From contig OZ010792.1 in NCBI GenBank assembly GCA_963932465.1, forward strand, positions 20,427,632 through 20,491,631: a stretch of DNA of 64,000 nucleotides, given 5' to 3'. The DNA is from Maratus speciosus. Lineage: Eukaryota > Arthropoda > Arachnida > Araneae > Salticidae. Each line of letters starts with the position of its first letter. Position 1 is the stretch's first letter. The position numbers were made by a program, and so were the translations under genes. The notes beneath the pieces were generated by a model. It worked only from the letters and a program-made list of their open reading frames with translations. It was not told the DNA's origin and searched no databases. Shown here piece after piece: positions 32,340 to 44,927 of this stretch.

Positions 32340-33268
32340 AGTTCTTCTTTAATGATTCTTCGTTATACTTTTTCCCTTTGCTTCAGTTATCATAGTGTTA
32401 TCCTTTCTGCCATCAAAATACAAACCTTCTATAATTAAATCATTTCGTCTTTGCTGTTCTTTCAAATCCTCCCTTTTCTCTTCTCTTTGTCTTCTTCAAG
32501 TCATTTTGTCAGTTACCTTTTCTTTATTATCTTCACAAATACCCATATCTTCTAGGGTAGCATTTGCAATAATATTTGCAGTTCTGTCTAATACTCCAAT
32601 TCTTTCACCTTGTTGATTGTCAAATTCAGGTTTAGAAGAACTACCGACTGAACTTTTTCCTTCCGAACTATTTTCTACATTTGGTGAGTCTTTCAATCAA
32701 AACATCACTTTTTTTAAAAAATAACTTTTTCTTTCCTTGATATTTCCTTTTCCAGTCTTACTACACCTTTTTTGTAGTTTTTATACCTATTGATCCTATT
32801 GCCATGACCCCATCTCTCTTTGGTCTTTGAGAAAGTGAAGTTCTTGTTCTGATCCACGATAATATTTAGTGCATTTAGACAAAGAATAGTTTTTTGCACG
32901 ATTACCTAACATTTTGCAATTTTATATTAGATTTGGGATTATTCTTTCTAATCTTGATATTTGTTTTCAAATTTTGATATTTCTCACGATAGGCTTTACT
33001 CATTTTTTATGATTTGTGTATCAGAAACCGTGGAAATTGAAGGTGCCAGCAATACACTTTTAATTGTATCAGAAACAGCTTTAGTTATGTCAGAAATAGT
33101 GTGTTCCAGTTTCCAGCTGTCAGATTTTAAGTTAAATTGAACCCATAATTAAAGTTTCATAACATCTTCATATGTTCGCCAAAGATGACAGTCTAATGTT
33201 AATTGTTTTGTTTCACGAAATACAAGACGTTTCCACAAATTTCTAGATTTAGGTACGTTAGTAGACAT
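32340..33268 (-). pseudogene. Broken transposon-encoded protein, family unknown
   Basis: From ATG at 33266-33268 the minus strand reads MSTNVPKSRNLWKRLVFRET for 39 codons to a stop. Frame-shifted pieces follow: DSWKLEHTISDITKAVSDT near 33110, MSKAYREKYQNLKTNIKIRK near 33000, then SVGSSSKPEFDNQQGERIGV and LDRTANIIANATLEDMGI near 32580, and IIEGLYFDGRKD near 32420. The LDRTANIIANATLEDMGI and FDGRKD strings look like one conserved protein of other invertebrate transposons, but I cannot name it with confidence. Several stops and frameshifts make it non-functional. Confidence 0.5.
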
Positions 33269-33779
33269 TGTCACATTTGACGCCGACTGTTTATTGAAAA
33301 ATAATCAAAGAAACTGTAAACACGAGTTAAATCGGATTAACATTTTATGAGTCGCAGCCAAGTAAATCAGAGGCAATGAAAGGCGACACCTACTACGCTA
33401 GCTTCCACAAAAATGAAATAAAGTGGGGCCATCTTTTCCATGGTACTAAAACTAAATTATACTCTTTACTACAGGACATTAACACTTCATTATTTTAATT
33501 TTGCAAAATATAAATTTAACAATAAGTTTAAAACACTTTTAATGCAATTATTGGCTTTTATTCGTTTTTTAGGGAAAATCAGGCGCTTTGAGGAACCGGA
33601 AAATATCATTTTAAAATTAAAAGAAAATTATTTTCTTTTTATGAACTTAAAAAGGAAAAAAATAATCACTATTAGAATATAAAATTCGAAACTTCGTTTT
33701 TTAGTTCCACCCTAACGTGCATACAGAACCTGCGGGCACATTATCTGTCTGGCTTTGATAGTCTGTGAGCTAATAAAAA

Positions 33780-36560
33780 AAGAAAGTGGTGAATCAATAA
33801 AAATGAGCGAAATTTTCAAACGATAATTTTTTCAATAAACAATGACTATCCGGAAAAAAAAGTGTTATTCTTTCGAAGATAGACTGAAAGATGATAAGAA
33901 AATTATAATGCAACAAGGTTTCTTTATAAAATTTTCGATTAATATTTAAATTTTTCCAACGTTCGTGCAAGATTATAATAACAAAATATGAACTTTCACT
34001 CCTGAATATTTTTTATTATGTTCCCGGAGAATTATAGCATGTTTCAGACATTTCTGAATATAAAAGCATGAAAATTTATGCATAACAAATTCTTAAAAAA
34101 TAAGTGTAGAACAAAAGAAGTTATTTTATCTTTATCGGATCTTTTAAAAATATCCGGAATTTATATTGTTGAGATATTTCGAAATAAAGATTTGCTTGTA
34201 CAAAAGAATGCCCACGGCTATAAATTTAATTTTATATTTTTAATTAATCTTGCTTGTTTTATTTTATTTTATTATTATTATTATTATTTGAAGACAATAT
34301 GATATGAATAAAATTCTTTCATCAACACTGTAAAAATAATTCGAGAAAAAACAGAACATGTTCTGGTTGCAACGTTGACATCTATTCTCCGTTTTTTCAC
34401 TAAAATTCCGTTTTGGTATGCCCCCCGTTTTTCGCTATTCAAGACAGTAAATTTCTGTTTTAACCCCTTCGCGACGAGCGTTTTTTACAGAATTTTTTAC
34501 CTTTTATCACCGGTTTTTCAAAACAGAAATTTTTGCCTAATTTAATCGAGAAAATGCTCTGATTAAATAAAGCACAATTTACAATAAAAATAACTGGTGG
34601 GAATAATCACGGATTCAGAGCACCTTATTCGACACGTATACTCGTGCCTATGGGACCGATATTTGACCAAGTATTTAAAAATGTATTTATTTTATTTATT
34701 GTTAAAAAATAGTTGTTTATCTTCGTAAAAACACAAAGAAAGACATAAAATTGAAAAACTTACCAAAATTTTACTATCTTCAAATTTACAGGCTGTCCTA
34801 TATATAGCACTATGGTCAAATTCACTGCTATGACACTAATATTTTTTTTCTTTTTCGTACTCAGATTTCTTCTTTTAAATGAAATGGTAAGAAACAGTTC
34901 AGACAGAGTTTAACAGATTTTTGCAGATAGTGGTTATTGGTTTTTTTTGTTGTTGTTGTTTTGTACATTTATGTAGCTGACATCCGTTCTCTCAAAATTG
35001 ACATATTTCTTATAAATAAATTTTTAAAAATTAAATATTAAACGGTACTCCAGTTTATGAATGATTCTAATGTAATGCTGAAAGAAAAGCAATATTACAA
35101 ATATTTTGTGAGTATGACCTAGAAATGTATGATGTCCTTTAATAGGACGCATACATTTGTATTGTGCACATTATGCTATTTCAACAGCAGAAAATCTGGG
35201 AATTGTAAAACAATTTCGTTAGAAGACTAGTAACAATTTTTTCGCAATTCTCGGTCTTACCATATTCACTCACGAGTATTTCCCCCCTTTATTGAAATAC
35301 CATAAAATTACGGTTTTTGGAGTCTGTATTTTTCTCGCATTTTAGACTCAGCTTTAAGATATTTTTTGACATTGGAAATGGATACCTTATTCTGCTCATA
35401 CTAATACACAAACTACAACTAAGATTGCAATTATTCAAGTTATTTCCTTTATTACTTCTGCATTCCAGCAATTTCAGTGCAAAATTTACGCGTTGTATTC
35501 TAGATTATAAACGAGGAAATCCGATACAATTTTATAAAATTCCAATTACTAAACGCTAATATCGTTTTTGTTTTTTCAAATATACCAGTATACCGTTTAA
35601 TTAAATTATTCAAAATGTAATCGGACTTTGTGACCTGATCCTTTGATGTATACAAGAAAATTAATTATCTACGATGCCTCTTTTTTCACGAAATAATATC
35701 GCCAAGAAATATCCTATATCAGTACACAAATTAATTCAATAAAAAACTACCTAATTTAAAATATTTTCTATGATGTGGATAGAATTTAAACATTCAGAAA
35801 TAATTGTCAAAAATTCGTATAACTTTTTTAATGAAGAAAAACGCTTCAACAATTTGTAATCTCGCCTAACATCTCATAAATTCCAAACGATCTATCACTA
35901 TCAAGCTTTATCAAAAGAGAACTTTAAAAAGAGAACATTTATGAAAGAATTATGTAATCCATCATTCATGTCTAAAAGGATAAAGATCTTTTGTCGAACT
36001 CCAGCTGTTCTCGGTGATAAACCATGTAGAAACACACTTTAAACAGATAGATAGATAACAGATTAGAATTTAAAAAAAAGAGAAGTTGAAGTAGAAGTAA
36101 AATTCACATAGATTCGCATTGGTTTTTGTATCGAATATTCTACTTTCCTCAGTGTCACAGATTTTACACACTTCTACTAATGCTCCGTTTGTGCTCTGTC
36201 TGCATACATATGTCTGGCTCAAATCTTGCAATCGCTTTTATGACACACATATCTAACGAACCGATTTTCCTCAGACTAGCCGCCCTTGGCGACCCGTTTG
36301 GTCTCCCTTAAAATGTATGTTTGGGAAAGCATGCTAAGCATTGTATCACGTTACTTTTATTCATAATTTAATTTACTTGGATTTATTATTGAACCTGAAA
36401 TATAATTAATATAATCCCTTAAGCTAATATTAGTTTTTGTTGCATTAAAATATCTCGGTTTGTTGGTTTTCTTTAAGCAAATAAACCCTACTGAAACCCT
36501 ACTGGTATGGACGATGGAAGTCTATGGGAATTTGGAGAAATATTAGAGATATCACCAAGT
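33780..36560. other. AT-rich stretch, largely featureless
   Basis: No gene is supported. A single piggyBac-like end, TTAA (34460-34463) followed by CCCCTTCGCGACGAGCG, has no visible partner. There are TTA repeats (34271-34289) and a decayed match to the 560-bp unit near 35870-35960. Opposed frames at 35289-35559 overlap each other and lack domains. Confidence 0.5.
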
Positions 36561-36570
36561 TGGCGTCACT

Positions 36571-36633
36571 TTTGGCGACTAATTTTAGTCGCCAAATTTG
36601 ACGATATATCGCCAAGTTTGCGACAAACTTGGC
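36571..36633. other. Two adjacent perfect hairpins with TTGGCG motifs
   Basis: TTTGGCGACTAA-tt-TTAGTCGCCAAA (36571-36596) is followed by GCCAAGTTTG-cga-CAAACTTGGC (36611-36633). The context (ACCAAGTTGGCGTC, GGCGGCC) repeats the same core. This could be the end of a decayed inverted-repeat element or a protein-binding cluster. No flanking target duplication was found. Confidence 0.6.
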
Positions 36634-36769
36634 GGCCTTTTGCGACTGAACAGGGTAACCCCCTTATAGGTATGAAGATGCATTAAATGCTGTTCAATAA
36701 CCAACGAGATGCGTTTCATTCGAGCGTTGCCATTAAACAATTAACAAATAATCGCGATTTTTGAGCCAC

Positions 36770-37700
36770 CTACGATAGCGTAATATATATACAGATGTTG
36801 CACACTAGTTTATTGCTTGTAAAAACGCAATAGATGTAGTTTCAGGTCCGTAACTCATCAGGGACAAAGTACAAGAACAAAAATACTCTTTTATGTTTTA
36901 GATTAAAATCACGTATATAACAAGTCGATTTCTTTCAAATGCTGCACACAAGTTTATTGACAATGACAATGCAATATTCATGTTAGGTTCAGGGTTCCGC
37001 GTAAATTGAGTCTCCAAATGCTCTGGATACCAGTAATTTTCTTCGCCTTATCTAATGGCACAATTATCTGCGATTAAAGATGACGAAATAAAGTGTAATA
37101 AATGTGTACTTTAAAATTTATGCACTTTAAACTGTAAGAAATTAGTGGTGTCTATAACATTTGGAGACTTGATTTACCCAGGACACCTGACAACACTAGT
37201 TGTAACTCATCAGGACAGAGTAAAGGGGGCAAAAATACTCTTTTACGTTTTAAATTGAAATCACATATCTAACTAACCTATTTTCCTCAAACGTTGCACA
37301 CAAGTGCATTGCCAGTTGCAACGATATATTCATGTAGTTTCAGGACCGACCGCAATTTATCAGTGACGGGGTACAGATACAGAGGCAAAAATACTCTTTT
37401 ACATTTTAGGTTGATATCCCATGTCTAACAAACCAATTTTCCTCAAATGTTACACACAATTTCATTGACACTGACAATGCAATATTCGTGCATTTTCAGA
37501 GCCCTAACTGATTAGGAACAGGATACATGGTCAAAAACATATCTTTTGATTGAAATCACATATCCAACGAACATATTTTTCACAAACTTTGCCCTCAAGT
37601 TCACTATCGACAGCAATGCATATACTTGCTCATATTTGCATAGATATGTCTTTAATTGTATTTTCAAAGCCGTAACTCGTTAAGGGTAGGATTTAGCGAC
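36770..37700 (+). repeat. Family E tandem array, about 150-bp period
   Basis: Units share CAAAAATACTCTTTTA-GTTTTA, TGAAATCACATATCTAAC and CCNATTTTCCTCAAA, GTTGCACACAAGT, ATTGACA-TGACAATGCAATATTC and CCGTAACTCATCAGGGAC. Starts of the first string are at about 36879, 37227 and 37384, with a decayed one near 37525. A unit edge reaches 36240 (TATCTAACGAACCGATTTTCC). No microsatellite or tail was identified, so its element boundaries are open. Confidence 0.7.
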
Positions 37701-37884
37701 GAGCCTTCCTTTTTTTCTGAAATCATATTAAATTTCAGATTAAAAACGTGTTGCTTACATTTTTTTTCTTAAAAAATGTTTTTGTTGTTGTTATTTGAAA
37801 AAGGTGAAGAAGAAGCTCGCTCCAAATTCGAAGATTCCATTATCAACTGTGGCAATACTATCAATTTCTCCTCAGTTTTGCATA

Positions 37885-38080
37885 TATGTTCGTCATAATG
37901 GTTAGGGCGCTAGCTACTAGAAAAGGGGTGGTGGGTTCGAATCCCGACTCAAGTTTTGATATTTGTAGTGGATTGGGTTATATTTTAAACGGAGGTCCCA
38001 TACCGTTTAGTCCTCGTTTGCAAAAGATGAGCGTAGCGCCCACCCCCTCAACAAACCAAACCAGATTTGTATATTTTTAT
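37885..38080 (+). mobile_element. tRNA-derived SINE (candidate)
   Basis: A box TGGTTAGGGCGC (about 37899-37910) and B box GGTTCGAATCC (37934-37944) have tRNA spacing. A tRNA-unrelated body follows, CGGAGGTCCCATACCGTTTA and GATGAGCGTAGCGCCCACCC. The acceptor stem does not close, so this is not a functional tRNA. The frame at 37886-38086 is a by-product. Confidence 0.6.
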
Positions 38081-38089
38081 TCATGATGT

Positions 38090-40770
38090 TAGACTTGACT
38101 ATTAAATCCTTGTTAGACTATACTATTACCTTTAATTGTTTCTAATAATAGTTTTCAGTCACCCTCTTTATCGAAAGCACTTTCTGTAACATAAAACTGA
38201 ATTTGCCGCATGAACAATCCGCCAATCAGAAGCTTGCTTACACCTATAAAAATGACATCATATTTCAAAGAAAAATAGTTTTGGCATTGACAAATATTTT
38301 AAACGATTTCATTGAGTGACGTCATAATCTAAAAATAGCAAAATTATTTTATAGGTGAAAGTGATGCCATTTTCTATAGAAAATATTATTTACATTCATG
38401 AAGTAAAATATTTTAATGATAGTTTCAATAGTATATCATATTCAATGACTTTCATTTCTGCACGTAAAGAGGACGAACGCTTTCTATTTAATGGAAGATC
38501 TTTGCTATGGATGTTTAGAAGCTAGTAAAAAAAATTTTGGAATTAATAATGTAGTGTACAACAGTTAAACAATTTGAGGGGCTTCCGTGTTGACTTCAAC
38601 TTTACGCCCAGTCTATGGATGATTGTCTTATAATGAATGAGCCATTGGGAATACATCTGTAACTGTAATATATAAACTACGCAAAAATTTAGGAAATTTC
38701 TTTATTAGTAGAAACTAATAGAATAAAGTATTTTGTGGTGTGAACCATTTATTTTGACATTACAGTGGTACTTATAGTGTGTTTTAAGTTTATATTGTCC
38801 CGTACTCATGAACAGAATATCTACACTAATGAGATTTATAGAGAAAAATGAAGTCAATTTTAGAAATAATTGTCTGTATTTCTCAAACACATATTCAGAC
38901 GACGACCTCTGATCCATTTCGTCATTTTTGTCTGTATCCATTGTAAATAGTTTTTGTTTCTTATTCTTTTATTATATTTCATTCTTCTTTTTATTTCGTA
39001 TTATCTTTTTTTTTCTATCCTACGAGTTATGTTACATTCAAGATGTGTTTTGACCAGTAGTATACAGGGTGCAAAGGAAAGTTCTGAAGATACTTGCGAA
39101 CGAAGAGAGCTAGAGCTATGAAAGTTAGATAACGGTATGGTAAAGCGACTACGCCCGATTTAATGAAAACGACAGCAGCGTCCCTAGTGGCGAAATTTGA
39201 AGACAGCCATTGAAAATCTAAAACGAAAAGAGATAGAGCAAAATTTCCATTTAGAAAGTTTTAGAGCATCAATTAATTAGTACTAAACGACATTTGGTTT
39301 ACATGGATAAGATAAATCTTGACCTGTATACCCAAAAATGTCCGAAATCACTGCACTCCATTTTGTGTAAACGTTTCAATGGAATAGTCTGAAGTATGAA
39401 GAAATATGCACAATTTGTTGTATAAATATGTATTTATCTCAATACATTTTGATAACTTCACACAAAAAAAAAACAAAAAAGACAAACTGCCTCACAGTGA
39501 TAAAAAGTTAATATTCAGTATGTTCGAAAAGTTCGCCATTGCTCGCAATACACGTTTATATTCGTGAGAGTAATTCTGCATGCACACTTCTCAGTATGGA
39601 ACGTCTATTACAAGCCTCTTTAATACGACGACATTTATTTAATCTATAATTTTAAATGTATTGGAAATTAAATTTTTACAGACATTACAGCACAGTGCAA
39701 CGTCATAATCTACAATTGCGCACTGCTACATTTCCGGAATGTGAATATGCAAAGTAGAATCGCGCTCATCAACTTCGGACATTTTTGGGTATACAGGCGA
39801 CAATTTCCAGTAAACACTCCAGTAACAAAACACTCCAGTATGCTTACAGCTTAGGGCTACGGTTCGGATTTCCCTTTCCCCTTTTCCTTTGTAAACAGCA
39901 TTCGGCTCTCTGACAGTTTTTCTTTTTTTTTTTTTTTTTTTTTTTTTTACGTCCAACAACAAGATATAATCTTCATTTGTCTTAAAAGTTGCCATAAACA
40001 CATGTTGTTATCCATCATGTCGGATTAATGCTGAACAATTTTTTTTTTTTTTTTTTTTTTTTTGAAGCATAATCCTTTATTTTCATTTAATGTTATAAGA
40101 GTTTAAATTGCGTGTAATCCTTAAATTTTATAAATCATAATTAATCATAACGCATTTTTAAAATAAGTTTTTTTTCACTAATTTATCTAATTACCAGAAT
40201 TTTTAATAAACCTTAATTGACACATGACAAATGTTCTTAGCAATTAATCTCGTATGATGTCAAATTTCCTTTTTCTATTCTTCTTCCATAATTTAAGATG
40301 AAATATTTATAAGAAAGGAAATTTATAAATAATATGTAGGGTCCATTGTTATTTCAAAATATTTTATATTTTAGATGATTGATATGAAATTTAATGAATG
40401 CCTGTTTTTGTACATCTTTTGTGTTTAGCCAAATTGGATGTTACTAAACAAAAAACGAACGAGAAAATTCTTCAACACGACTTGAAAGTTATTTTGGGTG
40501 TAATTAAATTTTTTATGCAAATCGGTAGCGGCAAACAAATGATTTGTTACGAGAGTCAGAAACTAAAACACAAATTGCTGCTTCTTCATAACAGAATTTT
40601 AGTCTACTCGTGTTAATTATTTAAATTAGAAACAATGCAAGTTTAATGTTGAATAAATTCAATAAACATCCTTTTATACATAAAAAAAGTTTTGATTTGG
40701 AAATGGACCGATGAAAATCTGCGTAGATATTCCCGGCAGATCAGCATCCAACTTGAATGCTTAAGCATGG
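38090..40770. other. AT-rich stretch without genes
   Basis: No coding call is supported. A possible element end, TATACAGGGTGCAAAGG (39061 on), resembles Tc1/mariner-type MITE ends but lacks a partner. Poly-T runs are at 39926-39948 and 40040-40063. An ATG frame at 40398-40616 (MPVFVHLLCLAKLDVTKQKT) has no domain I recognise and no splice context. Confidence 0.45.
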
Positions 40771-40774
40771 CCTG

Positions 40775-41678
40775 TCTTCGTTAATATTTAAAAAACTGTT
40801 TCATACAAAAATATGAAAATCGGTAGTATTATAGAGAAATGTTTGATAAACACGCTGATGCAGACAGTTTTCAAATCGAAGAATTATTTTAAGAGATATT
40901 TAATGCCAAAGGTGGACAAAATCGTTCCACTAAAGTTTTATAGGAGCAAAAACTGTACATAGGAATTTAATCATTTTTAGATCATTTTATGCGTCAGAAT
41001 TTCCCGGTGTGCAGACTGCATTTAGTTTTTAATTTGACTCATTTTTTGAGGTTTTATTTCTATTTTAAATTCAAATTTTCAGCATTTCGAGAGATATTTT
41101 TTACATATTTTAGAAAATTGTATTAATTTAAACTGTTGCCAACAGTATAAACAGCGCAAACAATAGTGTTTGCTTCAAATTAAAAATTTATTTTACACGT
41201 GACTATTATAAATAGAAGATATAAAAAGCAGGAACTCATTGAAAATTACGTCATAAAAACTATATTGACACGTGAATTTTAAAAGAGAAAGAATATTGAA
41301 AATAATAAATTCATTAAAATGCGTTAGAAGTCTTAAATAGGATAATTTACGTCACATTTACGTCACATTACACTTATTACGTAAAATGAACAAAAAATAA
41401 TATTGCAAAACAGTTTAAATTTAAAAATTGCGCGAGACACTTATCTGATATTTTAAGATGATCATAATATTTAATTTCTAACAAAAGTATTTTTACGTGA
41501 ATATTAAAAAGAGAAAGAAAGGTTTGGTGAAAATTACGTCAGATTATAATTGTAAGATTCAAATTATAATTCAATCTTCCGAAATCTTTTTAAAGCCGAT
41601 CAAATTAGCGTGGTGTTAGAGTCTGCGGTGTCTGAACGGGGGTTGACGAGCGTAGCTCGTAGGGTCAGAGCCCCCTAG
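40775..41678 (+). mobile_element. Family H Helitron-like element, short copy
   Basis: It starts TCTTCGTTAATATT and ends GAGCGTAGCTCGTAGGG, AGAGCCCC and CTAG (41675-41678) before T. It parallels 29048-30362 for most of its length. The join AATTACGTCAGATTATAA-TTGTAAGATTC replaces about 360 bp of the long copy. The terminal hairpin is weaker here (GGGTCAGAGCCCCC). Confidence 0.72.
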
Positions 41679-41936
41679 TTAGATAAATATTTAAATTTTT
41701 TTGCATCAGCAGTTATGAAAGCCTATAGCAAAAGTTATGTGATACAGAAATGCTAAAGGGATTTTATTTAATGATTAAGGATACATTTTCTGTAAAAAGA
41801 TTTGTGAAATGAGGAAAATGTTTTGAATACCTAGTACATTTAATGAAATTTAAGATGCAATATTTATAAGAAAGCAAATTTACAAGTAATATATAGGGCC
41901 CCTTGTTATTTCAAAATATTTTATATTTTATATTCT

Positions 41937-42176
41937 GAAAACTGTACTACTCGAATCGGGAATACACCTTCCTCATCTATTACCAAAAGTTCTAACGGTA
42001 CATCTACTTCAACTAACTCCCCTCAATTTGTACCAAATTATACTGATGAAATTCAAGAGATATTCAAAACATTTAATGACATCAGAGAAATTTTGCACAT
42101 AACTAAATTCTTACAATGTATAAAAAATATTGCTACCCAAACTAAAAAACTAAATAACGCAATGAAAAAATGTTAG
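41937..42176 (+). pseudogene. LINE ORF1-like C-terminal fragment (candidate)
   Basis: An open frame of 79 codons ends TAG at 42174-42176. A Ser/Thr/Asn-rich segment (SSSITKSSNGTSTSTNSPQF) leads to FVPNYTDEIQEIFKTFNDIR and EILHITKFLQCIKNIATQTK. The layout, a low-complexity linker then a short amphipathic helix pair, resembles the end of ORF1 in Jockey-like LINEs. No zinc knuckle or following reverse transcriptase is seen. No clear start codon is present in frame. A host exon is an alternative. Confidence 0.32.
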
Positions 42177-42179
42177 ACA

Positions 42180-43486
42180 TCATAGAAGAATTTGGGAGTC
42201 TAGGCAATGAGTTCAATATCGCTAACGATAAATACTTTTTCTTTCTTTGTCACAGAATTACCAGACTATGCGGCCGCCGACTCCCCTTTTTACTTATTTC
42301 TCCCTAGTTATACTGTTTTTAATTATCATTATAGTTTGAATTTTCCTCTCTTTTCTTACTTTGATTTTTCTTTTCCTTCATTTTGTTTACAAATTTATAT
42401 ATATATATATATTATATATATATATAATTTATACATATAATAAAAATTATTTAAATATTTATTTTTATATTTTCCATTTCAAGGCCTTTCATAATATTCA
42501 GTGCTCAGTTTTCTTCTATTATTTTGGTCATGCAGTCGTTAGGGCGCAAAGACAATAAATTATTCAGCTTTTAGCTTTATTCTCTACAGAAAACGACTGT
42601 CTTGCTTATGTATGTGAATTCTGTGCCCTTGATAAAGTAATTCACTATATAAGCATTTCATTTATTTTTGTATCCATAATAGTGATTGTTTATTTTCTTT
42701 TTTCTTCCATTTTAATCTTCATAAGATAGTGCAAATAAACGACTATACATTTTAAGTAATACTTGGTTTATGTGGTATTTGTGATTTGAGTTATTGGTCA
42801 TTTTCATTATATTTAAATGGTATTATTGTACAGAAAGTTTATATATATATAAACTTGTTAGTCTCTCGTGTAGCATTCCAATTTGTTAAACTAAAATGTA
42901 TGGACTCTGAATACAGTCTTTTTTTATATGGGGTATTTTCTTCGGTAGCTTTTTGCGTCTGTCCTGTAGGAACTAATAGAATTTTTTTTCTTTTCTATTT
43001 TTTTTTTTATCATTATTTAAAATATTTAGTACTTTTACATACTCTTTCTTTCTTGCTTCTTTTTTTTTATCAAATTATTAAACTTTCTATTTTTATGAGG
43101 TTTTCAACTACTTTTATACGAAAATTCTTTTAATGGACGTTGAATGTCTTCTATTGCGTTGAAAGTCAAATTACCTCTCAACTAAAGGTTAAGTTGAAGT
43201 CCATAGAAAATCCATAAGATGAATACATTGTTCCATTGCTCCTGTCATTGTATAAAGCAAAAGCGGCTATTCAAAATTCTTGGTGACAATTCGGAATTTC
43301 TGAAAAAAATTCCGGCTGATTTGGCACCACTGCATGTATATCAACGGTGGATCCACGGTGGGAGGGGGAGACGACCTCCCCCTCCCCCTAAACGAAGAAA
43401 ATTTCTAAAGGACATTTTAAAAATGAAATCTATATTAAATATTTTCAAATTTACCCTTGCTCAACAATGAGAATCTTTCTGTCTCT
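42180..43486. other. T-rich stretch without genes
   Basis: It holds an AT/TATA microsatellite (about 42395-42432) and T-rich DNA giving long Phe/Leu/Ile frames by composition alone. Near 43340-43395, GGTGGATCCACGGTGGGAGG and the C-run look like the end of a decayed repeat. A similar inverted patch is at 44693-44770. Confidence 0.5.
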
Positions 43487-43490
43487 TTAA

Positions 43491-44206
43491 GGGGGTCCGG
43501 GACACAATTTAAAATAATTTTTATTCATTGAGTTAAAATTTTGAATTTTTTTATGATGCTTAATCATGTTACTCGTAAACAAAATCACTTAATAAAACTT
43601 ATCATATATAATTTTTTTTAATTTAATTTAAAATTCATTAAAAAAGTGGTGTAATTTAAAATCGTTATAATTCGAAATATTATTTGTAGAATTTCAATTT
43701 TTTGTCATTTAAATAAACAGAAATATATAAGTTTCAATTTTGATTCAGCATTTTTTTAAATGTTATTTTTTTTTTATTAAAAATATTTAAAGAAAAAATT
43801 TAAAAAATAATGACGTAACTTCTTTTTAAAAAATTATACTTTCAAAAGAAAATATTTTTTTCTAATTTTCTTAATCTAATTTAAAGTAAAACAATTGAAA
43901 AAGATATGTTCCAAGTTTGAACCGTTTACCTTTAACGGTTCTTGACTTATAACGATTTAAATACGAGAAATGGAGAAAAAAGCCATCCTGAAGAAAAACG
44001 CGTTTTCACAAGAAGTCGTTTCCGTGAAAACCACTGCTTGAAAGCTAGATTTTGAAAACAATCCAAACCAAAAAAATTAATATTTCCTTTTCTAATTAAG
44101 ATGGAAACATGATTTAAACGTCATTGTAAGCAGAAAAACACAGAGAAATTGTTAATGTAATAAATTTTTTTTAGAAAATTTGGAGATTTTTCTGTCCCGC
44201 ACCACC
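43491..44206. mobile_element. TTAA-flanked element with GGGGGTCCGGGACA ends (716 bp)
   Basis: TTAA at 43487-43490 and 44207-44210 bound inverted ends GGGGGTCCGGGACA and TGTCCCGCACCACC. The interior is very AT-rich and non-coding. TTAA targets are used by piggyBac and Kolobok. The ends alone do not decide between them. Confidence 0.72.
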
Positions 44207-44927
44207 TTAAAGCTCTACATAAATTCAAAGTAAGTAATTCCTGGCACACCCATGCTGTAATTTTTAATCTCGGATGCAAGACATTTGTAAGTACACTTAC
44301 TCAGAACAAATGTGATTGATTAACGTTTTCCATTTTTCGATAAAGGCAAAGTATCTTTTGAGAAATCTCCGTAACATGTGGGGTTTTAAACTGAATTTCA
44401 GGGAGCGGCAGCCAATTGCTCCCTCATGACGGCATTTTTGTAGCTGTAAAGTACTAAAAATTTGTTTAAAATGCCCAATTTCTTGAATGATCTTTAAAAT
44501 TCAGAAAAATAGGAAATTCTTCAATTTCTTGGTATCTGAATAAAATGTGTAAATTTAATATTTTTACGAATATTAATGCAATTTTTTTTTGTATTTACGA
44601 ATGAAAATGACTTCATAAAAGTGTCAAAAATGTAGCCATTTTGGATATGCTAAAAGTCTTCAATATAAAAATCGCTTATTAAGAGATGTAACCCCCCCCC
44701 CCCTCTGTGTAAAAAGAAGCCATGACCCCCCTCCCCCCATCTAAATGGAGGGCTGGATTCGCCCTCGATGTATATTATACAGTAGTGACTAAAATTGTAG
44801 AAACCTTTATTGAAAATGTGTATTTTTGAGGTTTGATGGCTCATAACACCAGTTTCTGTTTAAGTAACCATAAAATTATATATCAGTGGTAAGGTAATTT
44901 AGTCAATAATGTAATAAGAGTGGCTAT

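Larger units (their letters stand above)
31236..33715. mobile_element. 2.48-kb DNA transposon with 6-bp target duplication
   Basis: The ends are TTAGGGTGGAACT and AGTTCCACCCTAA, flanked by CGTGCA at 31230-31235 and 33716-33721. Imperfect inverted homology continues about 130-150 bp inward (AATAGTGAAAACTTTTTTCC and TTTTCCGGTTCCTCAA against the right arm). The uninterrupted family D copy at 63.27 kb supplies the approximate empty site. The minus strand has broken protein-coding remnants. A 6-bp duplication is reported for IS3EU-type elements, but I do not assign the superfamily firmly. Confidence 0.75.
30521..33773 (+). mobile_element. Family D Helitron-like element, interrupted
   Basis: It begins AGAAAAGTGCCCAGTTAAAC and GGCATTGAGCTCACAGTCTA. 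It carries about four ~150-bp units marked by TATACTTAACCAATGA and AATCAGNGAAGCGCCTTATC, then an ACGT microsatellite (31200-31230). A 2.5-kb transposon interrupts it (31236-33715). It resumes with AGAACCTGCGGGCACAT and ends GGCTTTGATAGTCTGTGAG, CTAA (33770-33773) before T. In the copy near 63310 the tail hairpin CAGGCT-ttgat-AGCCTG is intact. Confidence 0.65.

Noticed and set aside
35289..35559. Overlapping plus and minus frames
   Set aside because: Shadows of each other, with no recognisable motif or start context.
36126..36311. 61-codon plus frame resembling a small protein
   Set aside because: Its end overlaps a family E unit edge (CTAACGAACCGATTTTCC), so it is at least partly repeat sequence.
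37890..37960. Functional tRNA gene
   Set aside because: Box sequences fit but the cloverleaf stems do not close; better read as a SINE head.
39726..40001. 91-codon minus frame with a Lys run
   Set aside because: The Lys run is the translated T tract, and the remainder has no domain.
42207..43133. Several Phe/Tyr/Ile-rich frames, one 115 codons
   Set aside because: Composition effect of T-rich and TATA microsatellite DNA.
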